Source of the DNA: Lobulomyces angularis
Lineage: Eukaryota; Chytridiomycota; Chytridiomycetes; Lobulomycetales; Lobulomycetaceae
Length of the DNA stretch: 40,752 nt
Assembly (NCBI GenBank): GCA_027604685.1
Contig: JADHYX010000109.1
Coordinates: 1 to 40,752, forward strand
Reading direction: 5' to 3'
Below, in pieces: positions 1 to 10,536 of this stretch (the stretch's first letter is position 1; the number at the start of each line of letters is the position of its first letter). A model generated the notes under the pieces. The model had not been told where the DNA came from. It saw only the letters and a list, made by a program, of their open reading frames with translations, and did not search any database. A program made the position numbers and the translations under genes.

Positions 1-328
1 CTACAGACTCTACAGATTCTTTTTCAAGTCGTTTGTATTCCAACTACAATATTTTTTTTTTTAGAAAAAAAAAAAAAAAAAATTAAAAAAATTTTTTTTA
101 TTGGTTTTCTATTGGTGCAAATTATAGGAAATTATTTTACAAAAAAATATAGCAAATTATATGTTTTGTAAGTTATACGCAGTATTACTTCAGTTTATTT
201 TTAAGTTTAGAAAAGGTAAAAAAAAAATATTATGTGATGTTAGATAATACTATAAATAAAAATAAATCTATAAAAATTATAATAAATTACATGCCGTTAA
301 TGATTATTCGGCAAAAACTGCAGTTCTT
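1..328. other. intergenic AT-rich stretch at window edge
   Basis: No gene is visible. The stretch holds poly-T/poly-A runs near 50-100 and short AT-rich sequence, and must contain the 3' flank of the minus-strand gene that ends at 329. Confidence 0.5.
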
Positions 329-2065
329 TTATTCAAGTATTAATTCTGAACTGTGATAGTAGTCGTTAATGCCAGATTCTATTCAAAAGAAAATTGTCAA
401 TCAAAAATTAATAAAAGGTAAGATCTCACCGGAACACCATTGGATATTATGTAATTCATCATCAACAAGATCGCGTATGTTCCAAGTTGAAAATTTCCCA
501 GCTTCATACTTTTGAATAATGCTATCAAAAAATGGAGTCAAGTTTTTCACAACAACCAAAACGTTCTTTTGATCGTTGATACTAAATTCTAATACCCAAT
601 CCAATCCGTTCTTCAATTTATTAATACTGCTACCTTTTAATAATGACGCATAGGAACAAAAAAAATTTTTTGGATCCTTTGAAGTTTTCTTAAAGAATGG
701 TTCAAGAAACAGTAAATTTTGAAAATCCAGATTTTCGCTAATAAAAACAATTGCAAAATTTCGATCTAAAATTGCTAAACGACTCCTAAAAACAGGTGGT
801 GCGTTTGAGTTATTAGGATCCATACTTCGTATTCTGACTAGACTTATGTAGTAGTCTTTGTATGAGGTTAAGCTGGATCCACCCCTGAAACTTCTCAAAC
901 TAAAAGATTTTTTTAAACTTTTTGCTTTTTTTTTTATTCCAGTGGACTTTAACGTTTCTGGATGATTCATATCAATGTCCCTTTCTTCAGTGCCAAATTC
1001 ATCATTATCAGACATAATTTCAATGCAACTGCCTGAATTACAATTTAAAATACTAATTTTTGGCTCCCAAGAATAAATAAATTGAACTTCATTCTTTTTA
1101 TTCACAAATCCTATCCAACTTTGGGGACCTAATGCTAATTCGTAGTACATTTTCCTTAACTCTCCTGTGGTAATGTTGAATGTCCAAATTAATCTGCATA
1201 CAAGTGTCAGTAATTTTAAATGACAAATTTTATTTACCGCTCTCCGTTAGCATCATCCATATTAAAAGTAATTATTATATTTCCACCATTATCTATTAAA
1301 GTTCTGGTATCATGGGGTCCAATTAAATCATCTCCTAAAGGTTGTTTAATATCTAATATTCTTGGATAAAACTGGTTAAGATATCTAAAGTTGTCAATAA
1401 CTTCAAAATTTTCATCTAAGACAGTCGCATATATGTATGTTTTTTGAATATTAACGTGATTCACAAGAAGAATGTTATCTACATCATAGACAATTTGATT
1501 ATCAGCGTAATTGACTACAGAAATGTGCATAAACTTTTGTTTAGATTGAAAAGAAACAGGTAAATTAACCTAAATCGGTAGGGAATTAGGTAACGTTAAA
1601 TAAACAATAGTTCAAACTAAAGTATTTCATGCAAACCATTGAGCCAGCATTTTCAAAGTAGCTATTCTCATTCTTGTCAAAAAAAACCTTTTGTCCATTC
1701 ACGTTAATTTTAACAAATTTATCATTTTGTTTGAAATTGCTCTTGAGTTTCTTATTATTGTTGAAATTTTCATTTTTACTTATAAAATTTTCATTATTAT
1801 TGTAGTTTAAAAACTTGTCCAAATGAAAAAAAAACTTTTTTTTATTGAAAATTAATTCTTTAACTTCAAATTCTGAAGAATCGTTGATCATTTTAAAGTT
1901 TGGCTTGTATTTAGGATTCTGTTGCTGTTTGAACCCCTTCGCATCAGCAACGAAAGCATAGTTTAGGTTATTCAATAAAGGTAAAATGTAAAACACCACT
2001 AGAAAAAATAATGCAAAATATAAATAAACAGAAGTATTAATGCAATCCCTTTTGTTGGATAGCAT
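329..2065 (-). CDS. type II membrane protein, possible beta-mannosyltransferase (GT91-like)
   Basis: Inferred exons are 2065-1595, 1533-1238, 1193-430 and 378-329, giving about 526 residues. The 1594-1534 intron is the least certain. The last intron (429-379) replaces a stop at 401 and adds a short tail beginning ESGINDYY; an unspliced end at 401 is the alternative. One membrane segment lies near residues 13-35 with no cleavable signal, so this looks like a Golgi type II enzyme. An Asn/Lys-rich stem follows. The luminal part has GPHDTR, a WIGFVNKKNEVQFIYSWEP block and then C-x5-C. This order resembles the fungal beta-mannosyltransferase (BMT, GT91) pattern of GPEDPR, KNW..F, FVYS.P and a Cys pair. 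That assignment is from memory of the family and is tentative; another glycosyltransferase family is possible. The membrane topology is more secure than the enzyme name. Confidence 0.5.
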
Positions 2066-2333
2066 AATTTTTTTTTTTTTTTGTTTTTTTTTTTACAAGC
2101 GGCTTTGACCTATTCAAGCCTTCATTAAGGTTTTTTCTTAAACTACTTTCAGCAATCACAGATATTCGGTAAAAGCCTTTCACCATGCGTTGAATGATGT
2201 ACAACTGATGAATTAGATACATTAGATATATGTATGTTGCTAAAATTTATTATAAAATGTTACTAAAGTACAGAAGAATGCTAATTTATGTTATCTAAAA
2301 ATAAATAAAACGTTGAAAAAAAATTTTAATTTT

Positions 2334-4191
2334 TTAAATGCAGTCTCCCAATTCAGGATCTAAAATCTTTTCATCTGGACATAGGGCACATCCCGCTTTA
2401 CTATAGAATGTAATGTTTATTCTAAAATAACATAATTAAGATAATTTATAAATTTTTTTTTACCCAGAAAAATCGAACTCATTATCAAACAATTCAAATG
2501 TGTTATTTTGAGTATTGTTGCAAACGAAGTTAAGTACTAAGGGAAAAATGTTATTCGTAATTGTTAGGTATTCTAAAGTGAATCCCATGTATGGTCGTTC
2601 AATGTTAAAAAATTTGGTAGCCAAGTTGTAAGGGCTCCCAAATAAAAAAAAATAGGAATCACTAAAATATCTTCCAATAGAATCATCCGGAACTGTTACT
2701 ATAGTAGAATTTGAAGCGGAATTTTGTAATAGTGTAAAAGAGTACATTCCAATATCAAATTTATAAGTTGCGCTCATACTTCGATTATTATAAGTATAAT
2801 TAAGCGCTCGCAATGAAGATATGTCAAATACAAAGGAATTGTTATAAGGTTGAATACTTGTATGGAATATTTGGTATTTTACATTACTGTACACTACATT
2901 TGTCAAGTTGGGATATCGAATATCTGTATTATTAAACCCTTCCGGTTCACCAGTTGTGTTAAACACATCCTAAATTAAAAAAATTGCAAATTATAAATAT
3001 TAAATTAAATTTATCATAAAATTTTTGGTGTTAATTACAAAAGGAACTAAATTAAACTCATAGAATTTATTTTCATTAGGTGGTGAGGAACTGCTCGTTG
3101 TTAAATTTGACTCTCGGAAAAAATTTAACATTAAAATAATTATTAAAATCAAAATCAGTGATGTACAAAAAGCAAAAATCAGCAAAAAATTCTTTTTCTT
3201 GTAAAACTTTGTTGTTTTCATGTTTTTTAGTGAGGATAATGTCTTAAGATATTGCTTGGAAGAATCTCCAACAGGATCACTCGAAATATTGGGCAGGTAA
3301 TTACTAAAATTATATGTAAATTATTAATAAAATTTAAGAAAGACAATAGAAAAAAGTATTTAATTTACCTGTAAAAATTAATAATATTGTTAGTGTCGTT
3401 AATTGTTGTTATGGAAGATTCATCATCCATGGAAAATTCGTTAGAATGGCTTTGATTCAACTGTGAGGTTGACTTATTGAATACTAACTCCTTAGAATTA
3501 ATATTTTCTGCATTAATTTGATTTGAGGGTATTGAAAATTGTTGAGTTAATAATTCATGCTTATTGGTAGATTTTCTAAATAGATTTAAAAAAAAATATA
3601 TATATTTATGTACCTTTTGGATTCAAAATCTACAGTACTTTCTAATGGTGGGCTATCAATAGTTGCAATATGTGCGCTGGGAGAGTACATGTTCAGTAAA
3701 AAATTTGAACTGCTCGTACCTAAATCCATTCCAGTAGCCATACTGTATCTAGGTGGGCGTTCCAAATTTAGCAGCTCATCATTAACTGGTACCTTATAAA
3801 GTATTAAATTATCATCATTATTAATTTCCTCCTCGTTAATACTAAAATCCCAAAGAAATATTAAATGAATCTGATTACAATCAAAAAATAAATCTTTTTT
3901 TTCATTAAATATTTCTTCGATAGATCTAAAATCATTCTTTTGGTTTAGTAAATTCACATTAAGTTGGCAGTCTTCAATTTTGCTACATAAACCGTTGCTA
4001 TTTTTTTGTAACCTTTTGTCTTGTAAATATAATTTTTCATTAACTTTGTATACTTTTAATTTAGAGTGGAGATGAGTTGAAGTAGAAACTGCTAATTTCA
4101 AGTGCTTAATTAAACCAGCATTAGGAACATTTATCTTTATCAGTTCCACTTGAACTTTTCCCCAAGCTAAACCATTTAAGCTGATTTCCAT
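2334..4191 (-). CDS. Crinkler-like UBL, PPxY, membrane-anchored protein (paralogue A)
   Basis: Five exons (4191-3614, 3575-3369, 3303-3039, 2969-2464, 2421-2334) give 547 residues. Residues 1-115 form a ubiquitin-fold-like domain that matches the layout of Crinkler N-termini: a hydrophobic first strand, a LKVYKVNEKL segment like the Crinkler LxLWKVxIP strand, and SIEEIF followed by QIHLIFLWD like the family's final IHV/IIV strand. A PPRY motif (146-149) could bind WW domains. A Ser/Asn-rich linker leads to basic TKFYKKK and one membrane segment (about 300-323). There is no signal peptide, so the UBL should be cytosolic and the N-glycosylation-rich C-terminus outside. The tail ends in a GCALCPD motif and a final Cys. 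It is about 25-40% identical by eye to the divergent neighbour at 4819. No nuclease or kinase domain typical of Crinkler effectors is present. Function is unknown. Confidence 0.82.
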
Positions 4192-4818
4192 TTAAAGAAT
4201 CCTTTAGTAAAATGTATGCAATAGTAGCTTCAAATATTCTTTAAGAATTGTCCAAATTTATTTATAGTTCAAATTTGTTACCCCTATTTCTAAGAGAAGT
4301 GAGATTTAAAACAGAATTCAATGAATATTTACTGCAAGATTAAAAAATATCGTCATCCACAAAATCAATATTGAAACCTGAACAATTGCTTTTGATCCCA
4401 AATAGTATTTGCCTCATCAAGCTAAGTACTATTAATCTTAGACAATAAATATATGTGTTGAGGCTAAACTTTTAATTTTAAAAAAAAAAAAAATTCTCTT
4501 TTTTTGAGTTTTTTTGGTTAATAAAATTGGTGTTCTACAAGTCTTTTTTTATTAAATATTATATTACATAATTGATATAATTTTTCTTTTTTTAGCATTA
4601 CCAGTCAACCATCCAAAAAAAACTGCATTTTGTCTTCATCTATTAATTTTACATTATTTATACTTATAATTAGCACTCTACTCATATATAATTTAAAAAT
4701 ATAACAAAGCACAAGCAAAATTGAAATTTTTTATATAATTCCTGTTGTCTTTATTTCACCGGAGACACAAATCAAAATATATTAGAAAAAAAAACTTTTA
4801 GAATATTAAACTATATTT
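4192..4818. promoter_or_regulatory. shared divergent intergenic region of the paralogue pair
   Basis: This 627-nt AT-rich stretch separates the two start codons of the head-to-head paralogues, so it must hold both promoters. Poly-A/T runs lie near 4480-4550. I found no mirrored element that would show the promoter itself was duplicated. Confidence 0.5.
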
Positions 4819-6442
4819 ATGGAAATTGAATTAAACTCATTAGCTTGGGGAAAGAAGAATTCATCCTTGAGAAAAATAAATGTTCCTTATATTGGGACCA
4901 TCAAACATGTAAAAGCTTCAACCAAAGTATCACCTCACTTACTACAAAGTTTGAAGTCCTACCGAGTAGATGAGAAACTTTATTTTGATGATAAAAGACT
5001 ACTTAATGATAGCATCAATCTCCAAATTATGCAAAGTTCAATTGAAAATACACTAATCGATGACGAAGAAGTAAAAACAGTTGAAGAGATTTTCAACCCC
5101 AATTTTTTGCTTGATAAAAACCAAATTCATATAATATTTGTATGGGATTTAAATGAAGAGGATTTATTAAATATTCAAAATGTTAACCAAGAAAATTTTT
5201 TCAATTTTGATGATTTGCCTCCTTCCTACGAAGCTGGAGGCAGTACTATTGAATACAATATGTTTCATCCTACAGCTCATGTAGCGAATTTGCTTATTCC
5301 TAAATTGGTTGATGGTAATACTGTAGTTGATTCAAATGGAGGTGAATTTATGACAAGGTAAGCTATTTTTTTGATTGAAGAAGAATTAAATTACAACAAA
5401 TTATTCAGTGACAAAAAGTTACCATTAGAGCAACTAAACTTAGAAAATCCAATGCAAGCAAGTGCTAGGTAAGTGTTAAGAATAAATGAGCCTTATTTTA
5501 TTAACTAGAATTACAGTGCATCAACTAACTACCCAGAACCAACACCGCAACATCCTATAGAAGCTTTAACTGCACAAACTCATAACCCAATGGAAACATC
5601 AACAGATAATTTCAAAGAACCAACTAAATTTTATAAAAAAATAAAATTGATTTTTTATGCTTGTATTGCTTTAATTTTGCTCATTATTGGAATAATTTTA
5701 ATTTTTTTTGTTACTTCAAATAAAAAAAGTTCTGTGATCAATAACAACGGTGACTCCAACAATGACAGAAACTTTACCGATAACAATAATTCCACTAATA
5801 GATATGCTGCTTTTAACTCTGTACCATTGGGGGATGATGTAACTCTCACTCCTTCTGGTCCAATCATAAACATTTACAATCAGGTTCTATATCAATTATT
5901 TGACACCTCAATTCAACCGTTTAACACTTCCTTCATATACAACCTGGTAGAATTGAGAAATGAAACTGAATACAAATATGTAAATTCAACTTCTAATACA
6001 ACTTATACATTTCTCATTGGATTGTCTTCTGGTGCTATTGCAAGTGATGCACCTGAAAGCGCAATGGGACTTAAAGTCGACTCTCTTTTCAATAGTCAAT
6101 TTGGTGGATTAAATTTAGCAGAAATTAGTTTTTTTGATCCAAAAGTTCCTTATGGTGGTAAGTTGTTTTTTTTTGTAAAACATATGATTATAAGATTGCA
6201 TTTATTTTATCAAACTAATTTTATATCTTTTTTAAGGAATAAGAATACATTATCCAATTAAGACCACAAAAATAATTCCTACTGTTTTGAATGTGATTTG
6301 CGATGTTAATTCTTTAGAAAAGAATAAGTTCAAACTTTCTGAAGGAGATGAGTTAGTTGAAATAACGTTTCGAGTTAATTCCGGTTGTGCTCTATGTCCG
6401 GATGGGACCAAATTAAATTATTCACGCGGTGAATGTCAGTGA
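4819..6442 (+). CDS. Crinkler-like UBL, PPxY, membrane-anchored protein (paralogue B)
   Basis: Four exons (4819-5357, 5409-5468, 5517-6157, 6237-6442) give 481 residues. Residues 1-111 are the Crinkler-like ubiquitin fold, with SLKSYRVDEKL and a closing QIHIIFVWDL strand. LPPSY (PPxY at 134-137) sits in the same place as PPRY in paralogue A. After a Pro/Gln-containing linker comes TKFYKK and a membrane segment at 244-265. The outer domain has many NxS/T sites, shares TSIQPxN with paralogue A, and ends in GCALCPDGTKL plus a last Cys (464, 467, 480). The predicted topology is N-inside. Two intron positions (both AG|T or AG|A, phase 2) match paralogue A and the phase-1 intron at 6158 is private, so the pair is an old duplication. 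Specific role unknown; a membrane-tethered UBL recruiting a WW-domain ubiquitin ligase is an inference only. Confidence 0.85.
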
Positions 6443-6774
6443 ATGTAGAAAACAATAATTCTAGAACTTTTTTTTATTTATTTGCATACACTGTTTACAT
6501 AATGTAGAGATATTAAAAGATGTAATTAAAAAATGAAACCTATTAAGTTTTTTCGAAAACCAACTTCAGCCTCATCAAGAACTTACGGGATATTTCATTA
6601 AATTTTTGCAGAAAAATTACTTACGTAGTTTCTATCACCTTTCCACTTAGTTTTATCTATTGTCCTTGTTTATTTTACCCAAACCTCGTTATATTAAGTG
6701 TTCGAAAACTAAAATTTTTTTCGTTTGTGTCATTAAATTAAAATTTTAGGCAGATTTTTTCATAAGTTGTATCT
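6443..6774. other. intergenic, tandem genes
   Basis: A 332-nt AT-rich gap between the paralogue B stop and the exonuclease start. It holds the 3' flank of one and the promoter of the other; no gene or motif is visible. Confidence 0.5.
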
Positions 6775-7978
6775 ATGTCATTAAATTATTATGACTGTTT
6801 AGAAAACTTGACTGAAAACTTCAAAAGTTTAATGGAAAATTTAGATGAAAGTACTACTAAAAAAAAAAAGTCATCTTTTAAATATTTTTTAATTTTTGAT
6901 GTGGAAGCTACAGTAAGTATAATAATTACTCTTATCCTTTAATTTTAATTTAATATATGTTAAACAAATATTGTTAATGTTTATTTTTTTTCTAATTATT
7001 ATTATAATTTTTTTTATAATTTTTTTTTCAAGTGTGAAAAAAACGATCCTTTTTATAAACATGAGATTGTGAGTAATTATTTTTTAATTATTAAAATTTT
7101 TTTATTTTTTTTTTTATTTTTTTTTTAATTTTTTTTTATTTTTGTTTTTTTTCTTTACTCCATTTTAACATTTTTATTTTTTTTTGTCTACAAGATTGAA
7201 TTTCCTGTAGTTTTACTTGAAGCAGAAACTAACCAGATTGTATATATATATATACAATTAAATAATTAATTTTTTATTATTTTTATTTTTTTTGAAAGAT
7301 AGATTGATACTTTTCATAGATACTGTAAACCTACAATTAACCCTGTATTAACCGATTTTTGTAAAGAACTTACAGGGATTCAACAAAATTTTATTGATGA
7401 TTCTTCAACTTTTGGAAGAGTACTAGAGGAGTTTGAAAACTGGATTTTAAAATATTCCAAATTTCCATTTAAAGACATTGTTTTTGTAACAGATGGTAAA
7501 GTTTCATTTTATTTTTTATATATTTTCTTTGTAGGTCTTTTCGAAAATTTTTGTCACATAATAAGTTATTTATTTAATTTACTTATTTGATATCTTGTAG
7601 GCCCTTGGGATATTAAAAATTTTGTGCAAGATCAATTAAAAATTCTGGATCTAACTATACCAGTGTACTTTAAATACTGGATTAATATTAGAAACCTTTT
7701 TCAGAACAGTTACAAAAAAAAATCAGTAAAAATTAGTACTATGCTAAAATTTTTAGATATGGAGTTTGAAGGTAGACCTCACTCCGGGATTGATGACGCA
7801 AGTAATTTTTAAAAGTTTTGAATTTTTTATCTGTCAAAAAAAATAAAAATAATAATAATTTACAGAAAATATTGCTCGAATATTTCAGAGAATTATAAAT
7901 GATGGATATTCTATTAAAGCTTTACAATGTTTAGATGGTAATTACATTAAAGTTGGTGACAGAAATAAAATTAAGTAA
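6775..7978 (+). CDS. ERI1: ERI1-type 3'-5' exoribonuclease (DEDDh family)
   Basis: Six exons (6775-6912, 7033-7068, 7195-7239, 7303-7495, 7601-7801, 7866-7978) give 241 residues. Acidic motifs are in order: FDVEAT (D42, E44), the VTDGPWD block (D137) and HSGIDDAKNIARI (H198, D203). This is the DEDDh set with the ERI1 signature of FD.EATC and DDA.NIAR. The ERI1 family trims 3' ends of 5.8S rRNA, histone mRNA and small-RNA duplexes in other eukaryotes; which of these applies here cannot be read from the sequence. There is no N-terminal SAP domain, so it is the short form. The two exons of 36 and 45 nt are separated by very T-rich introns. The start is the first ATG upstream of the catalytic block in frame, giving a 38-residue leader. 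Confidence 0.93.
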
Positions 7979-8139
7979 ATCTAAATTTCCTTTTTTTTAT
8001 AATTTTTTTTTATTTATTTAGAACTTAATATTATAAATGATTATGTTTATTATTATTATTTTTTTTATATTGCTTTTAATATTTAATCATTAATAATTAT
8101 TTATGATTATACATTGTTATATTTTCTTGAATTATCTTT

Positions 8140-9726
8140 TTAATCAGTAAAGTTCTTAATGGAAAAGTTTTGCTTATACACCTTTTTGTATAACAGATAA
8201 CATAATGAGAACATATCTTTGGTAAAAATGAAAAAGCAACCTCCGAAAAAGTTTCTAAAAAAAATTATTGTTGTACAGACAGCCATTAAAATCGTTTTTG
8301 TATTTACCTAAGAAAAACTTCAGGAAGATAATTTCTAAAAACACTAAACTGACTTAAAATTGAACCTGCAATGGAGGAAACGCCTGAAATTAAAAAATTT
8401 AAACATTATATCATTTCATGCTAATATTTAATGAATACCTGGAAACAACAAGCTTCCAATAACTAGTCTTTCACCTTTTCTTCTACCATTGGAATCTCCA
8501 ATTTCAACAATATTGTCGACATTTTCTACACCATACTCATCCACCTAATTTATTTAGTGATAAATTGTTTTTTTTTAAATTCGAAACATTCAGTTAAATA
8601 TTACCCCAATATCTACACCTAATATAAGTTTCTTAAGTCTTACATAATTAAAATAAAAAAAAACAAAAATTGAATAACTTATAAACAGAATCATTACCGT
8701 TTTAAGCATCTTTGATATATCTAAATTTTGTAGAGTAATAAAGTTTATTAATCTAAAAGAAAAACAGGCTTCTTACAATTCGCACCCAAGGAAAAAAGCA
8801 GACCATTAACTGTGGCGTTAAAGTAAGGGCATTCATTGAAATAATTCCACTATTTTGAGTTAAGCTTAGAGTTTGATTTCCAAATATTAAAAAAGACATG
8901 CAAGGTAGGATAGTGTCTCCATAATTCGTTCTGTTGAAAATCAAAGCTAAAGTCACTTGTTAAAAAAGTTGAAGTGTAAAAAATTTTCACTTACCTAATG
9001 GAATCATTGGTAAACCAATAAACTGCTTAAAATTTGGCTGTTGAAAATTTAAAATTGAAGAAGAAAGTTCTTCAGAACAAGTTTGTAATACAGCGTAGAC
9101 TATAGATTTTAAAAAATTTGTGGTATAATAGTTGGTACCTCCATAGGAAAATGACATGATGTAAACTCCAACACAACAAACACCCACAGTGTAAAATGGT
9201 ACAACAAAATCAATCAACCTGTTAACTCCTTTAACAACAAACCGAATTGGATCAAACTGTAGCTTAATCTTGTACTGAAATTTGCAAGCAGGACAATAGT
9301 TATTATTCAGTAGCCCTGCTTGCTTTTCTTTCAACCATTTCAATAAACAGTCTAAATGAACATCTTTTAAGCTGCTTTTACCTACACAAAAGAAAAAAAA
9401 ATATTAGTTTAAGTAATATTTTACATGGTAAAAAATTAATTTTTGCTTCATTGATGACTTAATCAGAAAAAAAAGTTTTATGTACATAAACAGGGTTGAA
9501 TAAATTTTAGATTTTTATCTTCATCCTCATCTAGAAAGCAAATCCAGCATTTTTTTTTTTCAAATGCACCAGGCAAACTTGTACAAAATGTTGAGCTGTC
9601 ATTGTCAGTCGAGTATCTAGTTGAAGATGAAGTTGACAATTCAGCTATTTCTCTAAAGAAACTCTGCATCAAATTCCTTTTTTTTTTTTTTTTTTTTTGT
9701 TTTGGAAGTTTTTTGAAAGTTTTCAA
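8140..9726 (-). CDS. RING-CH membrane E3 ubiquitin ligase, MARCH5-like
   Basis: Eight exons (9726-9486, 9381-8995, 8955-8777, 8720-8698, 8638-8605, 8544-8439, 8383-8308, 8254-8140) close to 386 residues. The RING-CH finger is complete: C60, C63, C79, C81, H89, C92, C110, C113 (C4HC3), with PCLCK and a VHLDCLLKWL core; the usual Gly after CLCK is Ser. It is followed by hydrophobic segments containing FIGLPMIPL, FPWVR and, near the C-terminus, RLVIGSLLFP. These recall mitochondrial MARCH5 (IGLPTIP, R..LGALLLP) rather than the many-pass Doa10/Ssm4 type. In animals MARCH5 ubiquitinates mitochondrial outer-membrane proteins; a similar site here is inferred. The N-terminus has a Lys run from a poly-A tract, so initiation at Met20 is possible. 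Confidence 0.9.
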
Positions 9727-10324
9727 TTTTATAAATATTAATTTGCTCCACTATTAAAAAAATTAAAAATGTATAGATTTATATATTGCGCTAGGAGAAA
9801 TTTTTCGTTATTCAACAGCAAAATTCATATATTAACGATTATAAGTTTTTTTGTGATGGTACAATAGTTAATTAATTTACCACTTCTTTTCATTAGCATT
9901 TGTCTTAAAAAGAAATATTTATCAGACCCAAATGTTCAAATACATTAACTGATAAAATATTAAAATTAAACATTTATCATTATGTCATTTCAAAACGGTA
10001 AAATTTGAAATTTAACATAAAAAAAACATCAATACTCTTTACATCTAAGTTGCAGTTTGTACAAAAATCATTATTCTAAATATAATATGCTTCAATTGAA
10101 TAATAAGATTAGAATATTTTGGTTTTTTCAATTTTGACATAGAAAAAAAATTCTTCAAATTCGCGTTTTTAATAATGAATTGCAACTAATTACTAATTCT
10201 GTAACATTTATTTTGATAAACTGAAATTCAATCAGCTTTACTATACAACGAATAGAATTTCATTACCATTAATCAAATTTATAAACATTATTTATAGAAA
10301 ACAGCAGGATCGTTATTTTATTCA
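9727..10324. promoter_or_regulatory. divergent intergenic region
   Basis: This 598-nt AT-rich stretch lies between the oppositely oriented starts of the RING-CH gene and the LRR gene and must carry both promoters. No conserved element or further gene is seen. Confidence 0.5.
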
Positions 10325-10504
10325 ATGAAAAGAAAAAAATTTTCTTGTCTATTAATCTATCTGACAGGCTTTTACCTTATCGTATTGATTTATTTATATT
10401 ATTTAACTGAGAAAATTTCAGAAAAACGTAAAGAATATTTAAATAATTTAAGAATAAAAAATTAAGTTTTACTTTGTTTTAAATACTAACAACATTTTTT
10501 ATAA

Positions 10505-10536
<32 letters not shown>

